From: CBDCVN01 sp965223045
Lineage (GTDB): Bacteria; Deinococcota; Deinococci; Deinococcales; Trueperaceae
DNA length: 64,000 nt
NCBI GenBank assembly: GCA_965223045.1
Contig: CBDCVN010000013.1
Location: 2,108,001 to 2,172,000, forward strand
Direction: 5' to 3'
Shown: in pieces, positions 8,253 to 16,134 of the stretch
Position numbering within the stretch: position 1 is the first letter of the stretch
How the letters are laid out: each line of letters opens with the position of its first letter
Made by a program: the position numbers and the translations under genes
The notes under the pieces: model-generated
The model's database searches: none
What the model saw: the letters and a program-made list of their open reading frames with translations, nothing else
Told to the model about the DNA's origin: nothing

Positions 8253-10411
8253 AACCATCTTACTTAAGATTTATCATTGGTTTGTTAGTTTTAAGCTGTA
8301 TTGCTTGGAGGCAAATGCCTCAGCTCGAGCCCTACCAACATCAAAATATAACCCTAAATATCCCCCAAGGCTGGCAAGTCACTAAAGATAATGAAGCAGG
8401 TACGATCACTATAAGCCCAGACCCTGAACGTGAAGATGCTCCTTCAATAGGCATTATTGTCTTTGATTACATTGAAAACGCTAATGCTGAACAGATTATG
8501 GCAAGCATTTTACCAGAATTACAAAAGCAAGCACTAGAATTCAACATTATTGAAACCTACAACATTGCAGAAGGTGGCCAAGGCAAAATTATCTTAGCTG
8601 ACTATGCTGAAGAAATTAATGGGCAAGCTGTAGCTGGTCGTATGGTACTAATGATTGATGTTAAACAGCAAGATAATCTAATTGCTTTAACTAGCTTCAG
8701 TGCTAAAAATGCTGATTTTAATAGTTTAGATGGCTTAAATCTAACTACTGCTGTTACTGGTAGCATAAAACGAGTGGAAGCAAATCCATTAACTAATGCT
8801 AATCAGCCTAGCACTAATCAAAATACCTCTATCCCACAAGGTAGTCTTCCCACTCTAAATAAACAACCTCAATTAGTTCCCTATCAAGATAGCAATATAA
8901 GTGCTCAGATCCCTGAGGGCTGGTCTGTTGATGTTAACCCTAATGATGGCACCTTAACCCTTAAAGAACACCCTACAAATCCAGATTCACCTGTTATCCT
9001 ATTAGGGGTTACTCAAAGCAATTTAAGCTCTTCTATTAATAGCACCATACTTATAGATTGGATAAAGCAAATGCTTGGTAACCAATCCTTACACATTGTT
9101 GAAGAAAAACCCCTAACAGCAGGTAAAATTATAGTTGTAGACTTTGATGATTTCCCGATTAGGGTTGCTGCTCTTATTGAGGTTGATCCACAAGGTTTTA
9201 CCACTTTGGCGATGTTAGCAGCTAGTCAAGAAGGTTTTAGTAGTTTGGGCGGTATAAATTTACTTACAAGTATTTCTCAAAGTGCTCGCCCTACTTCTGT
9301 AACAAGCACTGCACCTACTACTAGTACTCAAAACACTTCTTCACCCCCAAATCTAATTCCCTATCAAGATGAGTTTTTCAGCTTACAAGTACCCCAAGGC
9401 TGGCAAGTGGCAAGTGATGTTGAAAAAGGCTCTATCAATATTGCTAAAGATCCTAGTAATAAACTTGCTCCCACAATTAGCATACAGTTTGCACCCTATC
9501 AAACTCCAGATACTTTATCTAAAGCTTTTATAGACACTTTAGGAAGTGCTGGTAACTCTTTAGAAGTACTTAGTGAACAAGAGATAGCTGGTGGGCAAGG
9601 TCGTTTATTAGTTTTAGGCGCAAGTTCCTTGCCTATACGTATAGCTGTATTAGTTATTGCCAATGCTGAACTTGAGTTCTCCCTAGTTGCTTACTTACAA
9701 AGTTTGACAGAGGAGTTTGAAGTACTAGGTGGTGCTAGTTTGCTAAAGACTGTAGCTGAGAATACGCAGATTAGATTAGATGAACAAGATAGTAATAGTA
9801 CAGGTACGGGCAATGTTTCAGAAGGAAAGCTTCTAGCCTCAGTGTGTTGTGCACCATCATTTTCCGGTGATGGCAGTGTACCATCTACAGAATCAAGTGG
9901 TAGATTTATAAAAGATACTATTGGTCAAGGTAAGGTAAGCGGTACAGGAGCCCCTGTAAGCAATAATGTGCTAGCAGGTGCTTGGACAGTTAGTGAGTTT
10001 GACTATTCTTATGATGCTTCTGATTTTGTTTTTAGTGGTGGAGGTTCAAACAGCAAAGGATTTAAGTATGCCTTTACTGCAGATGGGCGTTACACTTTAG
10101 ATTATTCTGCTAGTGTAACTTTTGGGGTGCAAAATAGTCGTACACAAGTAACTGAAACAGGGCAATATACTTTAAATGGCAGCAACCTACACCTAAGCCC
10201 ACAAGGGTTAACAGGCTGGATTTACACAGGTGTATCAACTAACAAAGCTTATTGGGATGGTCGGGAGAATGAGCTCGAGCCTCGCAGTTACCAAGTACGC
10301 TACTTTCCTGAACAAGATATGCTGGTATTAAGTGGTCAAGAATGTCAAATGTACCGAGTCGATAGCTACTGTGGGGAAGTGTATGACTTCCCCTTTAAAA
10401 GATCTAAATAG
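8249..10411 (+). CDS. Exported three-repeat PsbP/DUF1795-like protein with a C-terminal beta domain
   Basis: A 720-residue paralogue of the protein at 4176-5798, near identical over the first two repeats. It has an N-terminal hydrophobic export segment, then three PYQ ... IPxGW units (about residues 27-175, 209-345 and 371-510), and then a region absent from the paralogue. The tail has a short Cys-Cys/Gly-Ser segment and a ~130-residue domain (LAGAWTVSEFDYSYD ... RMYRVDSYC-like) whose alternating strands resemble a lipocalin-like fold (inference). A GGAG box sits six bases before the ATG. The shared DNA suggests recent segmental duplication or gene conversion between the two copies. Confidence 0.7.
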   Translation: MKPSYLRFIIGLLVLSCIAWRQMPQLEPYQHQNITLNIPQGWQVTKDNEAGTITISPDPEREDAPSIGIIVFDYIENANAEQIMASILPELQKQALEFNIIETYNIAEGGQGKIILADYAEEINGQAVAGRMVLMIDVKQQDNLIALTSFSAKNADFNSLDGLNLTTAVTGSIKRVEANPLTNANQPSTNQNTSIPQGSLPTLNKQPQLVPYQDSNISAQIPEGWSVDVNPNDGTLTLKEHPTNPDSPVILLGVTQSNLSSSINSTILIDWIKQMLGNQSLHIVEEKPLTAGKIIVVDFDDFPIRVAALIEVDPQGFTTLAMLAASQEGFSSLGGINLLTSISQSARPTSVTSTAPTTSTQNTSSPPNLIPYQDEFFSLQVPQGWQVASDVEKGSINIAKDPSNKLAPTISIQFAPYQTPDTLSKAFIDTLGSAGNSLEVLSEQEIAGGQGRLLVLGASSLPIRIAVLVIANAELEFSLVAYLQSLTEEFEVLGGASLLKTVAENTQIRLDEQDSNSTGTGNVSEGKLLASVCCAPSFSGDGSVPSTESSGRFIKDTIGQGKVSGTGAPVSNNVLAGAWTVSEFDYSYDASDFVFSGGGSNSKGFKYAFTADGRYTLDYSASVTFGVQNSRTQVTETGQYTLNGSNLHLSPQGLTGWIYTGVSTNKAYWDGRENELEPRSYQVRYFPEQDMLVLSGQECQMYRVDSYCGEVYDFPFKRSK

Positions 10412-10521
10412 TGAACTTTTCCTAACTACTAGGACAAAAGTTAATAGAAAAAGCTCAGCATAGGAATATGCTGGAGTTGGTCAGTTTTTGTAGACACTTA
10501 AAGTATAGAATAAGCTATTCA

Positions 10522-11340
10522 TTACTTCAAGTTATTCTGCCGATTAGCTTCAAAGGTTTCAGGGCTTTTGTAACTAATCGAGCTGTGTAAGCGAAAACGG
10601 TTGTAAGTGATGTTAATATACTCAAAGATAACAGTTCTAGTTCTTTCCCGAGTGGTGAGGGCAGTCTTATAAATCAATTCTTTCTTGATGCTAGCAAAAA
10701 ACAATTCAATAAAAGCATTATCAAGACATGCTCCTGTTGCAGTAAAGCTGGCCCTGATATCTTGACTTTTGAGTTCACGCTCAAAAGCATAACTGGTGTA
10801 CTGAGAACCCCGATCACTGTGGTGGATTAGGCCTCTGATTGAGCCTCGTTGTTTAATCGCCATTCTCAGAGCTTTAATTATTAGATCAGTCTCCATATTA
10901 TCAGCCATGGCGTAACCTACAACCCTTCTAGAAAAAGCATCTATGATAGCAGCCAAGTATAACCAACCTTCTGTTGTTCTGATTTGCGTAATATCTGAAT
11001 ACCAAACTTGATTAATTCTAGTGATTTGGATTTGCTCCTTGATCAGTAGATTATCTGTTGATTCAATTTCACTTTTAGAAGCTTTTTTACGTCGGTAACT
11101 CCTACCCAACTTTGCATAGATATCTTCTTGACGCATGAGGCGTTTAACTTGCCCCAAGGAGCAATGTTTTCCTCTATTCAATAACTCTACATGTATTCTA
11201 GGACTACCATAGATTTGCCCACTTTGCTCGTAAATCTCTTGAATGGAGGTTATAAGATCATCACTGGCTTGTTGTCGTTCTGATGGTTCATGCTTGCAGT
11301 GAGCATAATAGCCACTTTTAGAAACCTACCCTAAGTACTT
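10522..11340 (-). pseudogene. Degenerate IS3-family transposase (orfB) fragment
   Basis: The frame carries an rve integrase core: WYSDITQIRT (first Asp), HHSDRGSQYTS (second Asp) and a C-terminal Glu region (IELFFASIKKELIY). The start at 11181 is a TTG inside the gene. Reading further upstream restores typical family sequence (GYYAHCKHEPSE ... IYGSPRIHVEL), but an in-frame TAG lies before VSKSGYY and no orfA is left. A probable element end, TGTAGACACTTAAAGT, lies near 10488. This element differs from the 1332-bp IS3-type copies elsewhere in the window. Confidence 0.75.
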
Positions 11341-11959
11341 AGAGGATGCTACAAAGTAGAGCTTTCATCAACAAGCAAGAGAACTCTTCTGGGAAGTGCT
11401 TCTTCAATTTGCATAGCTCCAGTCAATGCACTTCTACAATTGGTAGAAGCTGCGATAAATATAGTTTATAATACCCCCTTGTTCCTTCAATAGCTTTTTC
11501 TCTACGCAACTCACCAATTGCTAATGACACACTCGAGCGTGTAGCAGAAACCATAGCAGCAAGCTCATCGTGCGTTAGCTTAGTACTCAGCTCTATGCAA
11601 TCACTTTTGTATAAGTTGCCATACATTTGCGCTTGTTCTAGCAAAACTTGAGCAACCCGTACCTTTATAGGCGCAGAAGTAAGGCGAAACTTTGATCGGC
11701 ATTCAAAAAGCTGATTTGTTAACAGCCTACTGTAATTAACAACAAATGCTGGAACTCGGACAGATAACTCGAGGAACTGATCTCGCATTACAGGACAAAT
11801 CAGAACATTATTTCTAGCAACAGCATTAGCACGATAAACCTCATTTTCATTTAAAAAAGCAACACCAATAAAATCTCTTGGACCAGCAATGGTTAGAATA
11901 CTCTCTTTACCCAAAGCATTTAGGCTAACTACTTTAACTTGCCCCTCTAAAACAATATA

Positions 11960-12948
11960 AGAGTTGTTCTGAAATAAATAAATCGGTCAAAATAAAGGAA
12001 TGTTACTACCAAGAGATGACCGACAAGTAAGAAGTATAACAGGATTGAGCGAAAAGAAAGTAGAGGAACTAGAACCTGCATTTGCTAAAGCTTTAGAAGA
12101 CCATGAAAAGCAACGTTATGAAAAGGCTCTAGAAGCAGGGAAAGTACATCGTAAGCCAGGAGGAGGAAGAAACAGTAAACTAAGTACAGTCAATATAAAA
12201 CTGTGCTTTATTCTTTACTACCTTAGACTTTACCCAACGTTTGATGTTCTAGCGGAGAAATTTGATTTATCACGATCTAATGCCCATGCTTGGGTACAAC
12301 GTCTTACACCAATAATGGCGAAAACTCTAAGTGGTTTGGGATATATGCCAGCTAGAGAGTTTGAAAACATAGAGGATTTCAAAGCAGCTTTTGAGGGACT
12401 TGACGAAATACTGATTGATGTTACAGAGCGAGAACATCAACGCCCAAAGGATGATGAAATGCAACAGGAGTTATACAGTGGCAAACAGGGTAACCACACG
12501 CAGAAAAACACAGTGATAAGCAGCAAGGAGAAGGTAATTTTGTTTGTGGGACAAACCTTTGGAGGACGGAACCATGACTATGCAATGCTAAAGGAAGAAT
12601 TTCCACCTGAGGAGGAGTGGTTTGAGGATATTAAAGTGGCAGTAGATTTAGGATATCAAGGAATCGAGAAAGATTATGAAGGAGCAGATGTTGCAATACC
12701 TCATAAGAGACCTAGGAAGAGCAAAGCCAACCCTAATCCCAAGCTTAGTAAAGAGCAGAAGGCTCACAACCAAGCAGTGAGCAAGATACGTGTATATGTT
12801 GAGAATGCCATTGGAGGAATGAAGCGTTTCAAGATTCTTGTGTATGCTTTTAGGAATCGTATTAAGGGATTTGTTGACGATGTAGTAGGAGTTTGTGCTG
12901 GTTTATGGAACTGCCTTATTGCCTAATTCCTTATTTCAGAACAAGTCT
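11960..12948 (+). mobile_element. 989-bp IS5-family (ISL2-like) element, copy 1
   Basis: The ends are AGAGTTGTTCTGAAATAA (left) and, read from the right end, AGACTTGTTCTGAAATAA: an inverted repeat with one mismatch. The flanking duplication ATA (11957-11959 and 12949-12951) marks a 3-bp target site inside the crp gene. An identical element of exactly the same length is at 46826-47814. Confidence 0.9.
12000..12926 (+). CDS. IS5/ISL2-type transposase (DDE_Tnp_4)
   Basis: A 308-residue transposase. An N-terminal helix-turn-helix region (FDVLAEKFDLSRSNAHAWVQR, about residues 80-100) precedes the catalytic core: Asp in ILIDVTEREHQRPKD, Asp in VAVDLGYQGIEKDY, Glu in VENAIGGMKRFKIL. The YSGKQGNHTQKN block is typical of HARBI1-like DDE_Tnp_4 proteins. 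The full length and intact motifs suggest it is active. The same protein is encoded at 46866-47792. It probably also mobilises the 161-bp MITE at 42335-42495, which shares its terminal repeats. Confidence 0.92.
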   Translation: MLLPRDDRQVRSITGLSEKKVEELEPAFAKALEDHEKQRYEKALEAGKVHRKPGGGRNSKLSTVNIKLCFILYYLRLYPTFDVLAEKFDLSRSNAHAWVQRLTPIMAKTLSGLGYMPAREFENIEDFKAAFEGLDEILIDVTEREHQRPKDDEMQQELYSGKQGNHTQKNTVISSKEKVILFVGQTFGGRNHDYAMLKEEFPPEEEWFEDIKVAVDLGYQGIEKDYEGADVAIPHKRPRKSKANPNPKLSKEQKAHNQAVSKIRVYVENAIGGMKRFKILVYAFRNRIKGFVDDVVGVCAGLWNCLIA

Positions 12949-13117
12949 ATAAAGGGTTGAAGCCTTATCTCCTATGTGAAATATGTAGTCGTCTTTTTTG
13001 TAGTGCCTACGCTTACAAATACTATAAAAAGTATCAAGGTCAGATGCTGATAGATTATCTAAGATGCTTACATCACGAAAAAGCATTGAACTCATTCCAT
13101 AATTCATAACACATTTC

Positions 13118-13131
13118 GTTTGACATCAAAC
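13118..13131. promoter_or_regulatory. Palindrome upstream of crp, possible operator
   Basis: GTTTGA-CA-TCAAAC is a perfect 6+6 inverted repeat with a 2-base centre, ten bases upstream of the crp start codon. Dyads related to TTGA-N-TCAA are typical of Crp/Fnr-family sites, so autoregulation is possible. The distance to the start is short, which would suit repression. No experimental support is visible. Confidence 0.35.
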
Positions 13132-13370
13132 GGACTATAGCTATTAACATCGCTTTTAATAGGCATCTGATTGATTAGTGCTTCGTCAAATGAATTTTGA
13201 TGGGTAAAATTCTCTAAATTACCTCATGTCACACACGTTAAGAACTTACTCATCAAAACTTTTATGTCGAGTTTCTAGCAAAAATTATAGGGTTAAGTCT
13301 AACATTAAAAACCATTTATGAAGCTTCCTAGTCGATCATAAGGACTTAATTTAGGTGACTACATAACATT
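13132..13370. other. Intergenic region between divergent crp and DUF1622 genes
   Basis: AT-rich and without a convincing reading frame. It should contain promoters for both genes, but no clear -35/-10 pair could be assigned. Confidence 0.4.
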
Positions 13371-13563
13371 ATGCAACAAGTTTTTGAAGTTTTGAGGATT
13401 GGTTTTGAGTTAAGCACTCGAGCCATGGAGTTGCTAGGTGTTGGCATGCTATTAATCGGTGTGTGAGGTGAACCCAATTGATCGGACAAAAAATTAAGGT
13501 TAATTAAGACCTACTAAAATGATATCAAATTGAGATTACATTGTTTGTAAGCTTGATAACAAC

Positions 13564-14400
13564 CTATCCTGTTATTATTGATTTAGTTTTCTCCTCTCTG
13601 TAAACTAATTCAGGCGTTTTGTACTGCAATGATTGATGCGGACGTTCACTGTTATAAAATTGTAAGTACTTTCCTATTTCTTCCCTTCCTTGCTCTATAT
13701 TTTTGTATTCCTTTAGATATACTTCTTCATACTTTACCGTTCTCCACAACCTTTCTGTAAATATATTATCCATGTAGCACCCTCTTCCGTCCATGCTGAT
13801 TGCTATTTCGTTTGCCTTCAATATATCCGTAAACTCATGACTTGTGTACTGACTACCTTGATCTGTATTGAATATCTCTGGCTTCTCTCCTTCCAACGCC
13901 TCTTCTAATGCTTCTATACAAAACTCTGCTTTCATGCTATTCGAAACTTCCCATGAAACAACATAACGGCTATACCAATCCATTACTACTACCAGATAGC
14001 AATATCCTCCTTGCAAACGTATATACGTAATATCACTAGCCCATACCTGATTTGGTTTGTTTATGATTTTGTTTTTCAGAAGGTATGGGTAAATTTTATG
14101 TCCTTCCTTTGGTTTACTTAGTTTGGGTTTGGCATATATAGCTTGCAAACCCATCAGACACATCAAACGATATACTCTTTTGTGATTGACTTTATAGCCT
14201 TCTCCATTGAGCATTGCTGTTATCTTGCGATAACCTAGAAAAGGATGATCTGTATACAACTCATCTATCCTTTGCATCAAGCATTCATTGAGATCGCTGA
14301 TTCTTGTAGGTCGATAGTAATAACTACTACGATTCAGTCTCAGTAACTCACATTGCTTAGTAATGCTCAATTGAGGGTGCCTTGGATCAACTATCAACAT
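13564..14400 (-). CDS. IS3-type transposase orfB (integrase core), copy 1
   Basis: A 278-residue orfB with an HTH_21 region (FLGYRKITAMLNGEGYKVNHK) and an rve core. Catalytic residues lie in QVWASDITYIRL (Asp), IFNTDQGSQYTS (Asp) and DNIFTERLWRTVKYEE (Glu). Translation is expected as an OrfAB fusion through a -1 frameshift at the T-run in orfA, giving ...LDFFVQRAQKLSQEERM and then this frame. This copy differs from copies 2 and 3 near residues 33-70. Confidence 0.92.
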   Translation of the reverse strand: MLIVDPRHPQLSITKQCELLRLNRSSYYYRPTRISDLNECLMQRIDELYTDHPFLGYRKITAMLNGEGYKVNHKRVYRLMCLMGLQAIYAKPKLSKPKEGHKIYPYLLKNKIINKPNQVWASDITYIRLQGGYCYLVVVMDWYSRYVVSWEVSNSMKAEFCIEALEEALEGEKPEIFNTDQGSQYTSHEFTDILKANEIAISMDGRGCYMDNIFTERLWRTVKYEEVYLKEYKNIEQGREEIGKYLQFYNSERPHQSLQYKTPELVYREEKTKSIITG

Positions 14401-14414
14401 ACGTTCCTCTTGAC

Positions 14415-14708
14415 TCAGTTTTTGAGCCCTTTGGACAAAAAATCTAGTTCCATTTTCAATTTGCCAATCTGTTCGTACAGTGCAGCCTCTCTACGTTCTT
14501 GTAGTCTTGCTTTTCTACCTCTTAGTAATGAAAACCTTTCATGCAGTGCTTCTGATCCAGCCTTTTTCCATTCTTTAATTTGTGTAGTATGGACACCATA
14601 CTGACTTGCTAGTTCCGCAAGGTTTTTCTCCCCAACTATAGCTTCAGCAGCAACTTTAGCTTTGAATTCCTTCTTGTAAGTTTTTCTTATTCCTTTTGTC
14701 TGGCTCAT
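14415..14708 (-). CDS. IS3-type transposase orfA, copy 1
   Basis: A 97-residue HTH_Tnp_1 protein. A basic N terminus (GIRKTYKKEFKAKVA) is followed by the helix-turn-helix ELASQYGVHTTQIKEWKKAG and a C-terminal coiled coil with a leucine zipper for oligomerisation. It ends 14 bases before orfB. The slippery T6-G run near its 3' end is where the -1 shift to OrfAB is expected. Confidence 0.92.
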   Translation of the reverse strand: MSQTKGIRKTYKKEFKAKVAAEAIVGEKNLAELASQYGVHTTQIKEWKKAGSEALHERFSLLRGRKARLQERREAALYEQIGKLKMELDFLSKGLKN

Positions 14709-15106
14709 TTATATCTCCATATTCTAGATATTTTACATCTTCTATGGACCTTAATTTCGCCGGGGTTTTCTGTCCAGTTTTTGGGGGTAAGCTCAGTGTT
14801 TGTTGCACTATTCAAACATCTACATCTGTGGTTGACAACCCATAAGGATGAAAAAGTCAGTCATTTCAACCAATTTCGTAAAGATTTAGGTAGAAACATA
14901 CTCTTATCTTTTGAGTTTTTTGTAGCTGCAGATGTAATTGCACTGGTAGCTGTGGAACAAACATTGTTCAATTTAATTGAACTTAGTCTTCTTATTGTAA
15001 TTAGAACCTTTTTAAGCACAACCTTAGAGCTCGAGCTTACTGGTAGTTGGCCTTGGCAAAAAAATCTGCTCGAGGAAGCATAAATAATTTGATTTTTGGG
15101 AGAACT

Positions 15107-16134
15107 ATGGAAAAAGATACTGAATTAAGAAAGCGTTTAGAAGGTCTAGCTGCTGCTGATCTTGTAGATGCATTAGCTAAAACTTATGAGCACCGCACAC
15201 ATATTATAGATTTGACTAGTCCTGATCCTAACAAAGTATTGTTTGGTCGTGCCTTGACCGTTGGCTTTTTACCTGTACGTAAAGATTTAATGGACCCTCA
15301 CAAGCACAGCATGGGTCCAATGATCTACAGAGCTGTAGCAGATGATGATTTACAGGGACGTGTTTTGGTAGTGGCAAGTAATGGCTACCCTGAAATTTCT
15401 TTAGGTGGTAGTACTAAATTCTCACGACTAGTCAACAACCAAATGGCAGGACTTTTGTGTGATGGTAGCTTGCGAGATTTTGATGATTTCAAGAGTTTGA
15501 ACTAAAAAAATAACCTTGTTTAGAACATACTTAAGCAACTCAAGGGTGGCAAAGTATCCGGTCAAAGCGACGTTTATGCCCAATTGAATTTACACCCTCG
15601 TACAAAGCAATTGCAAGGTGCAAAAAACCATGATAAATTATGCTCCCTCTTCATACTCAAACATTAGTTCTAGCACGCAACCTCTGAAATGCTACCAATT
15701 TTATAGAGCTCGAGAAACATCTGTTTCTGAGGGCTTTAATTTGAATTACCTTGCTTTGACCGGATGTTCCCCTGCGTCAACATGTATATTTAAAGCTAGA
15801 ACGGCCCTTAAAAATCAGTTCAAACTCTTGTGATTTAGCAAATTACCCTGTAGCTATTTATTGTAAAGGTGAAACCACTCGAGCAGGAGGAAATTTAATC
15901 CAGCCCTACCTAGCTAATGTACCCATTAAAGTAGATGAGGTAACTGTAGTTCCCGGAGATTATATCTACGCCGATAAAACAGGTGCAGTAGTGATACCAG
16001 CTAATGACATTGAAAAGGTGATTGACCTAGCCCACAAGATACTAAATATGGCTAAGGGTATGCTCGAGAAAATAAAGCAAGAAAAGAAGAGGTTCTTAGT
16101 CAAGGAAGTATGGAGGCCTAATGACTGCATCTGA
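15107..16134 (+). pseudogene. RraA/HMG-aldolase-family gene split by a 341-bp MITE
   Basis: The start ATG at 15107 follows GGGAGA. The 5' part covers the RraA core up to GLLCDGSLRDFDD (the conserved G-x2-x-DG-x2-RD motif). The 3' part resumes at 15832 with DLANYPVAIYCKG and continues through VTVVPGDYIYADKTGAVVIP to a stop at 16132-16134, overlapping the next gene by 14 bases. Deleting 15490-15830 plus one TGATTT duplication gives a 226-residue protein of normal family length. Members include 4-hydroxy-4-methyl-2-oxoglutarate aldolases and the RNase E inhibitor RraA. The operon position suggests a metabolic role. Confidence 0.85.
15490..15830. mobile_element. 341-bp MITE related to the IS701/IS4-type element
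   Basis: Both ends carry the 14-bp perfect inverted repeat CAAGAGTTTGAACT and a subterminal TCCGGTCAAAGC motif. The full element at 36489-37968 has both at matching positions. It is flanked by the 6-bp target duplication TGATTT (15484-15489, 15831-15836). No transposase is encoded; the frame at 15618-15833 is not a credible gene. It splits the rraA-family gene. Confidence 0.85.

Larger units (their letters stand above)
11423..13107 (-). pseudogene. Crp/Fnr-family transcription regulator split by an IS5/ISL2-type element
   Basis: The N-terminal part (12949-13107) reads MNYGMSSMLFRDVSILDNL ... GDKASTLY. The C-terminal part (11423-11959) resumes with IVLEGQVKV and carries the rest of the cyclic-nucleotide-like domain and a winged helix (LTHDELAAMVSATRSSVSLAIGELRR). 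Removing 11960-12948 and one copy of the 3-bp target duplication (ATA) joins them in frame as STLYIVLEG, the usual sequence of the family. The regulator would be ~220 residues. In its present state only fragments could be made. The internal ORF start at 11914 is not real. The ligand is unknown. Confidence 0.85.
13464..14795 (-). mobile_element. 1332-bp IS3-family (IS150-like) element, copy 1
   Basis: The ends are TGAGGTGAACCCAATTGATC (left) and, read from the right end, TGAGCTTACCCCCAAAAACT: imperfect inverted repeats. The 3-bp duplication GTG flanks the element (13461-13463 and 14796-14798). Three other copies are at 19603-20934, 40671-42002 and 46367-46825 (truncated). OrfA in this copy differs from copies 2 and 3 at several positions (for example KVAAEAIVG versus KVAAAAIVG). 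Confidence 0.92.
13371..15083 (+). pseudogene. DUF1622 membrane protein gene split by an IS3-type element
   Basis: The 5' part (13371-13463) reads MQQVFEVLRIGFELSTRAME and then LLGVGMLLIGV. The 3' part resumes at 14799 with FVALFKHLHLW and then DLGRNILLSFEFFVAADVI ... LSTTLELELTGSWPWQ. Removing the IS (13464-14795) and one GTG duplication restores a ~126-residue reading frame matching DUF1622, a small integral membrane family with two or three helices and a conserved DLGR ... LEF-AAD block. The original stop is at 15081-15083. The function of the family is unknown. Confidence 0.85.

Noticed and set aside
10405..10450. Possible terminator after the 720-aa exported protein (CTTTTCCTA...TAGG-AC-AAAAG)
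   Set aside because: The stem is interrupted and lacks a following T-run; not convincing.
11340..11422. Short minus-strand frame containing MQIEEALPRRVLLLVDESST
   Set aside because: Only ~20 codons between a degenerate IS3 fragment and crp, with no start signal; it cannot be assigned to a gene.
15618..15833. 71-codon frame inside the 341-bp MITE
   Set aside because: It runs through the element terminus, has no ribosome binding site or domain, and the MITE is explained as non-coding.
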